Assembly (NCBI GenBank): GCA_026315105.1
Contig: CM048745.1
Coordinates: 542,906,758 to 542,970,757 of the forward strand
Reading direction: 5' to 3'
Origin: Locusta migratoria
Taxonomy: Eukaryota > Arthropoda > Insecta > Orthoptera > Acrididae
DNA length: 64,000 nt
How positions within the stretch are numbered: position 1 is the stretch's first letter; each line of letters begins with the position of its first letter. Made by a program: the position numbers and the translations under genes. The notes under the pieces are model-generated. The model searched no databases and was not told the DNA's origin. It was given only the letters and a program-made list of their open reading frames with translations. Shown here piece after piece: positions 1-11,041 of this stretch.

Positions 1-519
1 CAAAAAGGTCAATTGCCAACAACTCACCCACACCCTTAGGTAAAATGCTTTGCATTTCACTTTGGCTAGCCACAGTGCTATGCTTCACACGCTGGCATTT
101 ATCACAGGCACCTAACTGTTTCCTAACACTTCTATCCATATTGTTGAAAATAACATAATACTGTAATATTTCCAAACACTTTTGTGATCCATAATGACCA
201 TGTGACAAATGTATATATTCTATCAATGACTGGACATGTTCCTCTGGCCAACATACCCGCCATTCTTCTTTGTCAACATTCTTTCTCCTAAACAATACCC
301 CCTTATAGATCTTGTAATATGTATATAATTTTTTGTGCCCTTTTGTACTCATGTTTGTTTTGATCAGTTTGAGAATCGGATCAGTGTTCTGTATCCGTCT
401 CATGTCCTTACATATGTCCCTAATATGTTTTTTCCCATCAACACCTTTCATGTACATCATGTGGAATTCAGTGCCTTCACCCTCAAGTTTAATAGGCAAA
501 CGGGACAGGCTGTCAGCAA
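1..519 (-). pseudogene. Integrase N-terminal part (H2C2 zinc domain), partial
   Basis: The minus-strand translation downstream of RNase H contains a histidine pair (HLSHGHYG) followed about 30 residues later by C-x2-C (GACDKCQ). This is the HHCC zinc-binding domain at the start of retroviral-type integrases, which binds the element's DNA ends. The catalytic D,D35E core would follow but lies outside the window. Between RNase H and this domain the frame reads as the usual tether (a DSLSR-like sequence near 520). Truncation here is due to the window edge, not necessarily to the element. Confidence 0.8.
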
Positions 520-1800
520 CTACTTTTCAGTGCCCTTTATGTATTCTATCTTATACTGGAATTGTTGGAGTATTAGTGCCCAACGTGCCAGCCTTTGATT
601 TAGTAACTTACAATCCTGCAAATAGCTCAATGCCTTATGGTCAGTCATAACAATTGTCTCATGACCTTGCACGTAAATTCTGAATTTAAGAAAACCCCAA
701 ACTATAGCCAAAAGTTCCTTTCCCCGAAATACCATATCTCCGCTCATGTTTTGATAGGGCCCTGCTTGCAAATGTTATACTTCTGTGTTCAATCTCACCA
801 TTCACTTCTTTTCTTTGAAAGAGAGCAACTCCTATTCCATAGTCTGAGCTGTCTGTGGCTAAGTAAAATGGAAGAGACATGTCTGGGTAATGTAAGAGTT
901 TGCTATTGCACAGACTGGTTTTGATTCTTTCAAAATCCCTATCATATTCATCAGACCACACCCAGGACACATTTTTCTTCAATAACTGTGACAAATTTGG
1001 AGAATTTAGGCTTTGATTACTTATGTATTTTCTGTAGAAACTAGCCATGCCGAGAAACGATTTTAACTGCTTCCGGTTCTTAGGTTTTGCACATTCTGCT
1101 ATTGCCTTAATCTTATCCCCATTAGGCATAAATCCTTCTGAAGATAACACATGACCTAAAAAGTTTATTTCTGCTTTCACAAATTCACACTTTTTAAGAT
1201 TGAGTGTCATACCCCCTGCAAGTAAAGCTGTAAAAACATCCTGCAATAAACGGTAATGCTCCTTCCAAGTAGCTGTAGCAACCAATATGTCATCCACATA
1301 AATTGTAAGCCTTCTCATCAGTTCATTTCCCAACACATAACTCAAAGCTCTAATGAAAACAGCAACAGAAATACACAAACCAAAAGGAACAACCTTATAT
1401 TGATAGGCCCTGCCTTCAAATAAGAAAGCCGTGTATTTCCTGCTCTCAACAGCCAGCGGCACCTGCCAAAATCCGGCAGTCAGATCCATGCTGGTCATAA
1501 GTTTCACATTATGGAACCCTTGAATCAGTTCATCCATGTTCTCTGGATGATCTGTTTCAGGAACTATAATTTTGTTTAATTTTCTGGCGTCTAACACTAA
1601 CCGCACAGATTTGTCCTTTTTTTTACCACTACCATGGGAATGCTGTACTCGCTTCTACATCTTTCAATTATGGCCCAGTCCAGCATCCGTTGTAATTCAG
1701 TTCTGACTGATTCCCTTTCATATATGGCTATAGCATAAGGCTTAGCTTTAACTGGTTCATGTGGTTTTACCCTAATTTCATATTCAAAATCTAAGATTTT
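520..1800 (-). pseudogene. Ty3/gypsy reverse transcriptase and RNase H, frameshifted
   Basis: The longest open piece (1606-686) carries the RT palm: VLDARKLNKII, DLTAGFWQVPL, the catalytic box YVDDILVA and the thumb motif FLGHVLSSEGF. RNase H follows with LATDSSDYGIGVALF and, after a frame change near 690-770, MTDHKALSYLQ. Upstream of 1606 the N-terminal RT sequence continues to about 1800 in the same reading sense. The enzyme would copy genomic RNA into DNA in the cytoplasmic particle. The catalytic YVDD is intact, but the frame break between RT and RNase H disables the polyprotein. Confidence 0.88.
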
Positions 1801-2390
1801 TCCTGGCTTTTCAGGAAAAACACATTCTTATACCCAGACAATAAATAATACAATTCCCCCTTTTGACTTTCACTTATCCCCTTTGTCTCATCTACCTTCT
1901 TCCGTATTTCTTCCTCAACTTCAGCTTCATTCACAACACATTGTGCTATCTGTATGCATGCCAACAGATTCTTTTTATCAACAGAGTTCTTAAATTTGAT
2001 CTTCTTCATATGACCCCCTACATTCAATTTTATAGCCTTGTCCTTATAGTCTAGCTGTGCCCCATATTTCCACAAAAAATCATTTCCCAACACTAAATTT
2101 AAGCAAAGTCCCTTTATGACAAGTAAACCTTGACTAAATAATTCATCCTCAATCATCAAGTCTAACACTACTTCCTTATTCACTTGTTTGCTATAACTGC
2201 CAGTAGCATTTTTTATCCGTACCCCAGTAACTGGAAACTCTACTGTCCCTGTACTCTTGATTTGATTGTAGAAATCCTCTGAAATACCACTAATTGTACT
2301 TCCAGTATCAATCAATGCAGTTTCACTGACCTCTTCTACCTTAACATTTATAATGGGCTGTACATTTTCAATAACATCTCCTCAAGTTCA
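1791..2390 (-). pseudogene. Retroelement aspartic protease region
   Basis: The minus-strand frame contains LIDTGSTISGIS, the D-T-G active-site loop of retropepsins, followed by a hydrophobic LVLGNDFLWKYG segment corresponding to the ILG(N/D)DFL flap-proximal motif. The frame enters from upstream near 2390, overlapping the end of the preceding open frame (2348-3325) in a different phase. That is either a programmed frameshift or an indel. The frame ends at 1791, where RT sequence continues in another phase. The enzyme would process Gag and Pol. Confidence 0.82.
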
Positions 2391-3325
2391 TTTTCTGCGA
2401 ACAAATCCTCCTCAATTTCTTGCATACAGTTCTTAACCATAGTATTTATTTCCCCTACATAACAATATGGTTGTATTTCCTCATCATTTTCAAATATTTC
2501 ACTGAATGCTTTCCCAAATTCTGGGTTTATTGCACTCAACTCCCCACGTTTCCTTGCATACCCATATTTCTCTTCTATCCATGTCACCGGCTCCACTGAT
2601 TTTAAATGTCCAAGGAAATGGACCCAATCATCTGGACCATATTCACTTACTTCTTCATCAATCCACCCTGCTCCTACACCATCACAATCCATTTCCTTAC
2701 AATTTTCATTGTTGTATAATACAAAAGTTTGTACACTCTCCTTATTATTATCTATCCCCTCCTGTAATACACCAAATCCTTCATCTACTTCATTTTGGTC
2801 TACAGCACACATGCCTAGTCTCCTTAATTCATTGTATTCATTCTCCCCACTCACTAAGTCTTTTACCAGGCTATAGTAACTTTGATCCCTATTACATTGC
2901 TTCCCAAGTCGGTCCAAATACTCATATTTGTGTAATAGCCAATCATCTGGTGCCCACTTTCTAATCCACTTTATCTTCTCAATAATACCTCTGTCCTGTC
3001 CCAACACATCATCAGTTACAGGTGGGTGTACATTAGCATTGACAATTTCACCTACTTCAGACACATTCACACTTCTTTCATTATTCATACTAGACCCAGT
3101 GCCATTTAATGTTTTTACTGGATCACATTTAATTTTTTTTAATTCAGAACTCCATTCATTCTCATTTACACACTCAACACCATCTATGCTGGCTCCAGTA
3201 CCATCAATATTTACATTCTCACTTTCACATTCAGTCAACACTTGTGCCTCTGACCTATCCAAAACTAAGGCTAACCCAACACTGTTTTTATCTTCTTTAA
3301 TGTTATTATGAAATAAATTTCTCAC
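2348..3325 (-). pseudogene. Gag-pol linker open frame, acidic, no recognised domain
   Basis: A 325-codon open frame lies between gag and the protease. It is acidic and rich in Asn, Glu and Val. It contains two related segments, KIKWIRKWAPDDWLLHKYEYL and YGPDDWVHFLGHLKSVEPVTWIEEKYGYA, that look like a diverged internal duplication (PDDW ... EKY/KYEY). I recognise no catalytic domain. From its position it is probably the C-terminal part of gag or the N-terminal extension of pol in this lineage. It is in a different phase from both neighbours. Confidence 0.6.
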
Positions 3326-3426
3326 ATTATACTCTCATTTATTGTCCTTGTTTCTATCATTCCTCCTCCTGTTTGCCTTTCTTTAGTCATGTTGCCTAAA
3401 CCAATCCCCAAAAATTTCCTCACTAC

Positions 3427-5214
3427 CTATAACAGCATACTTTCCTCTCTTTTCTCCCTTTCCTTGTTTACTCTATTTATGTTTTCTTCCCTCTTTTCTT
3501 TATCCTTGCCCTTGTGAACTCCTACTTCCTCCTTCCTATCATTATCTCTGTCCATGTGACATAGTATTTCCTCCCTTATCTCCCCATCTCTATTCCTACT
3601 GTAATTATGGTCATTTGATCCCCTGCTATCCCATCTTCTGGTCCTGTTATTAGAATAGCTCCTTGTCCCAAAACGGACCTCATTTGGAACAAATCTTAGT
3701 TTCCCTGATTTTGTCTCAGATTTTTCTCTCCTACTGTTATCCCCATTCCTATTTCCACCTTCCTGCCTTTGATTTCTCCTATCATTTTCCCATGTTTCCC
3801 TCTGGCTTCTATTATCCCAGTTGTCTCCTCTGTTATTGTTACCTCTCCAATTTTCATTTAAATTCCTCACTCTATTGTGGTTTCCCTGGTTATGACCCAC
3901 ATTTCTACTGCCTCTGTTTTCATTGTGGTTCACATGCTGTGTTCCCCTGAGCTGCCGTTCCATAACTAAACCCTGGTCTATCTTTTCTACAAATTCAATG
4001 AAATTCTCAGCTGAATCTGTGGGATGGTGAATTAACTGCCAATGCAAATCTGCAGGTAACCTCCTACACAAAGTGGAAATTACTGCTAAAAGACTCAAAG
4101 GTGTACCTAAATGCACTAGTTTCTCAAGTTCCTCCTGACAAAATTCCTTCATGCTCTGTTTCCCTTTCACATAGTTTGGCCCATTCAAGAAACCATTTTG
4201 TATCTTAGCTTGCTTGGCCTCCCCCCAATACTTATTTAAAAACAATTTTTCAAACGCCTCAAAAGTAACAAATTTATCAGCACACTGATTTGCCCAAGTT
4301 TGAGCAGAACAGTCAAGCATTCTCTTTGCTAACTTCACTTTACACTGGTCTGACATACCAGGCACAAATTGGTCCTTGCATGCAGCCAAAAAATCTACTG
4401 GATGATAATTACCCACTCCTGAAAACTTTTTGCCGTTAGGTTTCTGCACCATGGACCAATTAGTGTTTCCTGATGCAGTACCCAATTCTAGATTATTTAT
4501 TCTAGTGTTCACCTTCTCAATCACAGTATTGTTTACTGTCACTACTTGTTCTATCTTTTTCCTAAAGTTACATTCTGTATTCTCTAATTTTCCTGACAAC
4601 AAAGTTTTTGTTTCCTCAATACCTGCCACCATCCTCTTGTCAACCTCAGCCAACGCTTGCATAGTGCCCTCATTTCTGTGATCTCATATTTGTTTCACAG
4701 CATCTAACTTGCCTCCTACCTCAGTCTCAATAGCACCAATTCTGGCATGTATCTCCTTTTCCCTATTATCAAACCGTTCTGTTAGACTTCATATCTTTTT
4801 GTCAATGTCTGTGATTATTTCTGCCTTTAATGCAAACATTGAATTTTACAGTGCCCCAATGTCTGCCTTAAAGTCTGCTTTCAATTCTGATTTTACAGTT
4901 CCTATTTCTGATTTTAAATTTGAGTTTGTATTTTCTATTTTTGATTCTAAATTTGAGTTTGAATTTTCTATTTTTGATTCTAAATTTGAGTGTGAGTTTT
5001 ATATTTTTGATTCTGAAGTTGATGCTAAATTTGAGTTTGAATTTTCTATTTTTGATTCTAAATTTGAGCTAAAACTCGCTAACATGGCTGCGAACATCTC
5101 CGGTGTCAACAACATTCCCCCAGTATTTACCCTCTCTGGACTTTCTGGTATGCTACCCTCTGAATCTACGTCGCTTGGCGATTTTTTAAAAATCTGCTCC
5201 ATTTTGTGTGCCAC
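3427..5214 (-). pseudogene. Gag-like protein of the Ty3/gypsy element, four in-frame stops
   Basis: One reading phase runs from an ATG at 5214 to a stop at 3427. In-frame stops interrupt it at about 4999, 4846, 4789 and 4684, all in the N-terminal half. That half contains an 11-residue repeat (NSNLESKIEN type) predicted to be helical. The C-terminal 411 codons match the retrotransposon-gag layout: a helical capsid-like block (TFEAFEKLFLNKYWGEAKQA, LVHLGTPLSLL) followed by a long Asn/Arg/Glu-rich basic tail. No CCHC knuckle is visible; the Arg/Asn-rich tail may serve for RNA binding. Gag would form the particle core. Start chosen as the first Met after the leader. Confidence 0.75.
4922..5065 (-). 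repeat. 33-bp in-frame tandem repeat within gag
   Basis: The + strand shows four units starting at 4922, 4955, 4988 and 5033, each beginning gagtttga or a close variant and containing tttttgattctaaattt. Spacing is 33, 33 and 45 bp, the last carrying a 12-bp insertion. On the coding strand each unit gives an 11-residue repeat (SNLESKIENSN). Eleven-residue periodicity suits a coiled coil. One unit carries the first in-frame stop. Confidence 0.85.
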
Positions 5215-5812
5215 AAGAAAGCTTGATTAACACACAAGAATTTATAGCGCCAGCTGCTTTACTTATCTTTTAATCCAGACGTTGCTGCAACGAGCTGCGA
5301 CATCCCCAACGCTCGCTGCCGTCTGTTGTAACAGCTGTGGCTGGAATACGTTCTCACTGCATCCCTTATCCTTTGTAGAATCGAAGCTGCTGGGAACCGA
5401 CGCTCCGTTGGCGACTTGCGAAGTCCCCACGATCACTGCCGTCCATTGCAGAAGATGAAATTTGAGTGCGTTGAACCCGCGCGCCGCCGATCACTGCTGC
5501 CGGTCCGAAGCGCCGTCGATCGCTGGTTACGGATGCCCGCGCCAGAACTCTGCGTCACCAACCGTCTTTAACCGCGCGACGCGATTGCGTATCTTCCGAT
5601 TATGCTGTTTTGTCCACTATCACTGTCCTAAGCACACCCTACCTCTCTGTCCGAGCACGACCAGTGTGAATTTATCCCGCTCTCTGCTGCCAGCCGCCAC
5701 ACACACTTGAAATTGTCCGTCGCGTCAGCGCACTTGTTTGCAACTGTTCGTAACTGTTCACTGTCCTATACACACCCTAATCTCTCCGTCCAAGCAAGTC
5801 CAACGTGAACTT

Positions 5813-5830
5813 ATCCCAGACGAGCCCCCA
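5813..5830 (-). other. Primer-binding site, tRNA-Pro type
   Basis: The minus strand reads TGGGGGCTCGTCTGGGAT. From memory, the tRNA-Pro primer-binding site of gammaretroviruses is TGGGGGCTCGTCCGGGAT, differing at one base. The site lies 598 bases upstream of the gag ATG, where a PBS belongs, and marks the inner boundary of the 5' LTR. First-strand DNA synthesis would start here. Confidence 0.8.
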
Positions 5831-6660
5831 AACGCGAGCGTGAAGGTCGGGGTGAGAGTTTAAAATAGAGAAAGTTTAATTTTGAAAACTCACAACCATC
5901 AGCTGCGAACCAAATTCCTAAACATGGAAAAACACTGGAACTGTGATTGCGACTGTTTGACTGGTTTTCTAGGGGATGATATCACACGTTCGCAGCTTTC
6001 CTTCTCTGCATATGATTAACAAAACAAATTCATAATAAAATCAAGTTCATGAGAGAAAAGGGTGTACTAACTACTATTTTTGAAAACACGTGAAAGTTCA
6101 ATTTATGTTGTTTATTTGACAATATTTTAACCCTGTGGCTGTCGCGTCTGTACGTCAGTACATTTACCAAATGAAGTTATAGCTCGTGAGCCCCCAGACA
6201 AAATGAATATTTGTCGCGAATTGTTTTCACACCACGTGGCTGTCTCAAACACCGTTTATGTTCATGCCTATGCGACGACACGTGTTACATTAACAAATCA
6301 CAGTCACTTTAATTCAATGCGATGCACACCTTGTTCTACCGGCTAAATATTCACAAACACACAGTAGCACTCGATTTAACTTGGTGCAGTCTACGACGAG
6401 CAACCACACGTGGCGATTGCCACACACAAATCTAAAGTCACCACCTCGAGATCCACATGCCGACTGAATGCCGAGCAACGCCGCCCGGCCAGCTACACCA
6501 CGTGCTCGCGTCTCGTCACTTCCTGCCCTCGCGTGCCAAAAGGTCAACTGCCGGGGTTTTTTCCCCTACGTCATCAACTTCCCCACGTGAGCTGTTGTAA
6601 CCGATTTGCCAACGTACAGCGCTCAGCCAATACATTTCTAAAACTTTACTTAAAATCAAA
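5831..6660 (-). other. Putative 5' LTR of the Ty3/gypsy element; boundaries not determined
   Basis: Sequence immediately outside the primer-binding site should be the end of the 5' LTR. The block up to about 6600 is mixed, with a GC-rich distal third (about 6390-6600), and then turns sharply AT-rich from about 6640. The only copy in view is this one, so the ends cannot be fixed by comparison. I saw no certain TATA box or TG...CA termini. Small open frames here have no recognisable similarity. Confidence 0.4.
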
Positions 6661-7379
6661 ATAATTACACTACACATTAAACAAATATTTACTTACGTTT
6701 TTATATTAGTATAAACATCCTATGTACTGTTTATCATAATCGTGCAATTTCTTATACCACAGATAAGTGATTTAACTGAATACTTCAAGATAAAATACAA
6801 AAGATTAATTGAAAATAAAATGAGAAATAGTTAATATATTATTTTTATAAACAAACATTGCCATTCTAGTTGTGTAACTGTCTTGTCTTCGTTGGTAATT
6901 TATTACTTTTTATTGTCAATTAAACATATTACGTTAGATGTGACTATATCAGCTAATGTATTGTTTATTCATCAACAGGCTATTTTGTAATGAGGGCCTT
7001 AAAGTTTCCTAACTGCATCGTATTACTTCAAATGCCAGTAGTATTACAATATTTGTGCATTGCACTGTGCCTGGCACTCGCCATTGTCCCTCTCTCCCCT
7101 CACCGGAAACGAACTGGAAAATCCTAAGTTGGAACAAGCCACCAACGTCGGCCTGCTCGCTGGCCTCCCGTCAGCTACAAGCACACAGCAATTCTCAACG
7201 TGGAGAATTTCTACCTATGGCCTAACTATAAATGTTGTCCCCCAACTGTGTACATACATTGTCACCATAATTAATAAGACTAAAATTGTGTAACATTTAG
7301 TGCATTGGCATGGTCAATGTTTGCAGTGAACTTCATACTGTTTAATTATCAAATGCTATTGATTACCGGTATTTCTATT
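6661..7379. other. AT-rich DNA, nothing recognised
   Basis: AT-rich sequence with no coding pattern, repeat or RNA gene that I can support. Confidence 0.5.
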
Positions 7380-7582
7380 AGGCGGTAATCTCACAAGTGG
7401 CAGAGCGTTCCAAGTCGCCTTGCTGTGGAGCGCACTCCTGCTCGCCGTCGGAGTTTCTAGCTCTCCCTCAGCATGTGTGTATTTGTTCTCCTCAGCATTA
7501 GTGTCATTAGTGCGTAAAACTAGAGACGGAATACCAGAGTAGTCGAGTCCCACAGATTTACAAACATTTGAACATTTATATC
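7380..7582 (+). mobile_element. Diverged tRNA-derived SINE (main family)
   Basis: The 3' part ends gagtcccacagatttacaaa followed by catttgaacattt, matching the tail of the well-preserved SINE at 9106-9304. Upstream, cctcagcatgtgtgtatttg aligns with that copy's cgggcatggatatttgtg. The tRNA-like head is strongly diverged (gtaatctcacaagtggcaga ... cgccgtcggagtttctagct). An old copy with no clear target duplication. Confidence 0.55.
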
Positions 7583-8309
7583 AACGAAATAACTGATAAA
7601 ATAGTGGTCTCTCTCTCCCAACGATTACTTGATAATGCTAGCTTGGAAACCTCGAGGTGGCGTCGCTCGTCTCTTAAGTCTGCCGGGCAAGTGAACGAGT
7701 GGGCCCTTCCTCCTTACAAACATTTTTTCTCTATAAAACTGGAGGAGAGGCATTGAATTGAGGATTCGGATCCATGACCGCTTACTATTACTATTAAGCC
7801 ACCTCGACCTAACAGTTACGGCGATTTCACGGATGCCTCCTGCCACAATTCTGCTTCATGTTCCCCTATACAAATACGTAACAACGATGCCGAAGCTTCC
7901 AACAGCCCTTTCTGGGCTCATATTTCACTAAGCGAAAAATTCTCTGGGCGCCGCTATTACGATACCCTTTTTTAATTCCACTTCGTTTCCCCCACCGTGA
8001 CTCTGCGCTCTTCCTGTTTTCTTCCATGGTTTCCTCTCTCTTCCACTGTAATTTTCTGCTATTATCTTTCGACACAAAAAAGATCTACTATGTTCGCATG
8101 CCAAAGTTTGGTGAAGAAGGGGGCATTGGGGATTAGGCCAGCTGGCATCACGTTTCTGCTAGAGTTTAAAAGGAACATATTTGTCTTTTGTGTGTTCCGA
8201 CATCAGCAATTTTCAGTTGGTTCCCCACTTTTCCTTTGTACAGGAGGATGTGAAACTTACAAAAGACAGATTCGACAAATCTGTAAAGAAGGAAAGGAGA
8301 AACAACGAT
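7583..8309. other. Unassigned DNA
   Basis: Short open frames only; nothing recognised. Confidence 0.4.
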
Positions 8310-8512
8310 AATAATTTACGTCCCGTCGAGAACATTATCATTTTATAGACGAAGCGCAAGGTAGGATTGTGTTGCTAAGAAGGGCCTATGGATTTGATGG
8401 ATTCTTCGAAAGAAACCCTCCCAGAATTTTCCTGGTACGATTTAGGAAACTCAGGGAAAAATCTAAATCTGGATGGCCAGACTCTCCCCATTTGCGAGTC
8501 TATCGTGGAGCT
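8310..8512 (-). mobile_element. Diverged SINE of a second family (cf. 35061-35315)
   Basis: Same order of blocks as the better copy at 35061-35315: a tail tttacgtcccgtcgag at the left, then gatttaggaaactcagggaa followed by aaatctaaatctggatggcc, then ccatttgcgagtc at the right. The tRNA-like head of the family lies on the right, so the element reads on the minus strand. The B-box region is eroded. No flanking duplication found. Confidence 0.55.
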
Positions 8513-9093
8513 TTAAATATTTTATTCCTTAAATGATTCTGCAAAGCTATATACAGCGTATGAGGAATAACAAAAATAAAATGTCATCTATCGAGAGAAG
8601 ATATTAACCAGTACAATGTCCAAAATTAAATTTCTTCACAGAATAATTTTCTTAAAAAGGGTACGATTACTATATCCAAATGACCGCCCCGTCCGCTTGG
8701 AGGGAAGTGAGCAAACCCTGCGGATTTTCCCGCCGTATGTGAACCCAGTATCTCGAGAACACAACGAGATATTGTTATGCCGTCAATTTGAAATATAATT
8801 TCGAAATCTCCGCTGGATATAATATTCTGCTATGAATGACCTAAATTCAACCCTGCTCAAAGTCGACGCAATATGAGTTTACCTCTGAAAAATCTTTAAA
8901 GCATATTGCAATACTTAACGTAACGGGTTAACACGCTAACTGTAATGGATAACAAAAATAAAGTGAACCCTTTGGAGGGCGAGGTTACCTCACTGTAAGA
9001 TATCCAAAAATCTAATTTACTCCAATTGGCGCTTTTGGTACCCAAACATCATGGTTTGTCGAGTATATCTTCATAACGGATAAAGATTTCCGA
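8513..9093. other. Unassigned DNA
   Basis: No feature supported. Sequence is AT-rich and non-coding in appearance. Confidence 0.4.
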
Positions 9094-9105
9094 AAACAGG
9101 AGAAT

Positions 9106-9304
9106 GCCGGCCGCGGTGGCCGATGGGACTGAGGCGCTTCAGTTACGGTCTGCACGGCCACTGCGGTCGGGGGTTCGAATCCCCCCTCGGGCATGGATAT
9201 TTGTGCCGTCCTTAGTATTACCTAGTTCATAAGTAGTTTGTAAGTTTAGGGACTGATGACCCAGTAGTTAAGTCCCATAGACTCTACAAACGTTTGAACA
9301 TTTG
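9106..9304 (+). mobile_element. tRNA-derived SINE with perfect 12-bp target duplication
   Basis: The head has a Leu/Ser-type A box (ggtggccgatgggactgagg) and a perfect B box (ggttcgaatcc), so it would be transcribed by RNA polymerase III. The body is about 100 bases, ending with the hairpin gggact...agtccc at 9249-9276 and a tail tacaaacgtttgaacattt. It is flanked by aaacaggagaat at 9094-9105 and again at 9305-9316, a perfect target-site duplication that fixes both ends. Non-coding; mobilised in trans by a LINE. Confidence 0.93.
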
Positions 9305-9316
9305 AAACAGGAGAAT

Positions 9317-11033
9317 ATTGATTCTAAATAAATCTCACAGAATATACTGTCAATATATCCGATATTTTCTGTGGTTAGTTTTGCAAATAATTGCGTTTGG
9401 TGGTGCAAAAACTGGGTTTTATAATTCTGCACAAAAGTACGATAATGATAACTAACAAATGTATCAACAAATTTAAAACAAGATTTATAATATAAGCTGA
9501 AGTACATGTAGTAAAAACTTTGACATTTTCAATACATTAAAAGATTTTTCTTCCAGTTCCATTTGGGATTTTCATTGGTGAAAATTCTGTTCTCTATACT
9601 ATGCCTTAGTTATTTTTGTTTGCACAGAAGTCCTGTTGTTTATCAAACGGTCACTACTCGTGGTTACAGTGTTGTCGCTTTAATATGACATTCTTTTTAC
9701 ATGTACTTTTAAGATTCTGATGAAGACACCCTTAGCTGGTTTCTAAGCCGTCGTAAATATTACAGTTTTAACCATTGCAGCCGTTGAGTTAAGATCCATA
9801 AAAGGAAAATTTCTCTGCAGAACTAAGCCAATGTCCTTAAGACATGCATGCATATCGTATTTAAATCTGCCAGAGTAAGGCTTTCTAGAAATGAAGTAAA
9901 CGTCTCTCCCTGCGCGAGAATTACAGCATATAATGTACGAGCATTCATGGGCAGAAGGTGTATAATAAAACCTGGTTCGGTCTGGGAGACGTGCACATAA
10001 TGGTATCGCGACCTCTTGCGAAAAGCGGGAAAAAGGTCCAGCAGAAATGTTCATCTGTCACCACTGAATCAGACAGCTGATGCTGAATCATATTCGCAAT
10101 TGCGAATACATATCTTGGAATGGCAGAATATTGAAGACAGGCCTTTGTGTGCCACAGTTTATTTGGCTACGTTTCCGACTACGCTGCAACTCTCAGTGGC
10201 TATGCTATCACTGCTTCATTGTAGCGCACAAATTGTCTCGTCCGCACGGTCAGTGCTTATAAAACGCAGTGCTGATTAGGAGAGTAATTAGACGACGCTA
10301 ATAATAAATTGTTGACGTTGTGCATAGAGAGAACGAAAGGTCGGAAATTCTAAACATTAATACTAACTGCTCTATTTATTCAGAGAATGAACTTAACGGT
10401 TTGTTACGCTGCATATTGAGGGAATACATAGAGGATAATCTTCTGTTTTTAATAATCGATAAATGATTAACTGCTTGGGTATAAATAAAGCATCCGATGT
10501 CTGTGAGTTTCTGATCTCCATTGTTTCCGAACAACATGGCATAAATTGTTCTACATACGTTTAATTCCAAGAAACTACTGTTTTACAGCGTTCTATCTCT
10601 TATTTATCTTCATTGTTTCCCGCCTCCGTAGCCCTATAGACATGACCTCTGACAAACATGAAGTGTTGGATTACCGACCGGGGACACCAGACGTGTGGTA
10701 TTTGCCGAATACCGAGCAACGAACACCGAGCAAGCATGCTGGTTGTGCCGTTCAGAGAGTATTTGCGTAACGGCGAGCACGTTATACCACATATGCACTT
10801 TCTGCCGAACAGCGAGCATAAACGGAAACAACGAATATTCGACAAGCTACAGTATGGAATTATACTGAGCGATCGCTACTGTACTCGCTTTTGGCATCTG
10901 TTGGAATCGCATTGTTTTTCTGTTTATCGGATGATTGGATAAAGATGGGCAGTGATACGGAAATTGCTGTTAATAGTGAATCTACTTATTTTTGGTCTTG
11001 GCTTACGGCAGTCTACTGATAAAAAGAAAAAAA
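9317..11033. other. Unassigned DNA
   Basis: About 1.7 kb without a recognised gene or repeat. Short open frames on both strands near 10000-10280 and 10550-10940 show no conserved motif. The stretch 10670-10815 repeats ccgaataccgagcaacga / gaacaccgagcaagc / gaacagcgagcataa at loose intervals, which may be a decayed short repeat. Confidence 0.4.
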
Positions 11034-11041
11034 TATATATA

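Larger units (their letters stand above)
1..5830 (-). mobile_element. Ty3/gypsy-type LTR retrotransposon internal region, decayed and cut by the window edge
   Basis: Read on the minus strand from right to left, this block runs primer-binding site, leader, gag, linker, aspartic protease, reverse transcriptase, RNase H and the zinc-binding start of integrase. PR-RT-RH-IN is the Ty3/gypsy order; copia elements have IN before RT. The element leaves the window at base 1, so the rest of integrase, any env and the 3' LTR are unseen. Coding frames change several times and gag has four in-frame stops, so this copy is not autonomous. It lies about 14.7 kb beyond the 3' end of the esterase gene. Confidence 0.9.

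Noticed and set aside
2506..3311. Two + strand open frames opposite the gag-pol linker
   Set aside because: They are shadows of the minus-strand coding frame, with His/Leu/Ser-rich translations typical of antisense reading.
9106..9195. tRNA gene from the A- and B-box-like sequence
   Set aside because: It is the head of a SINE with tail and target duplication; no proper acceptor stem or anticodon loop. The same applies to the B-box hits at 27640, 42780, 43370, 43750, 47250, 51920 and 61110.
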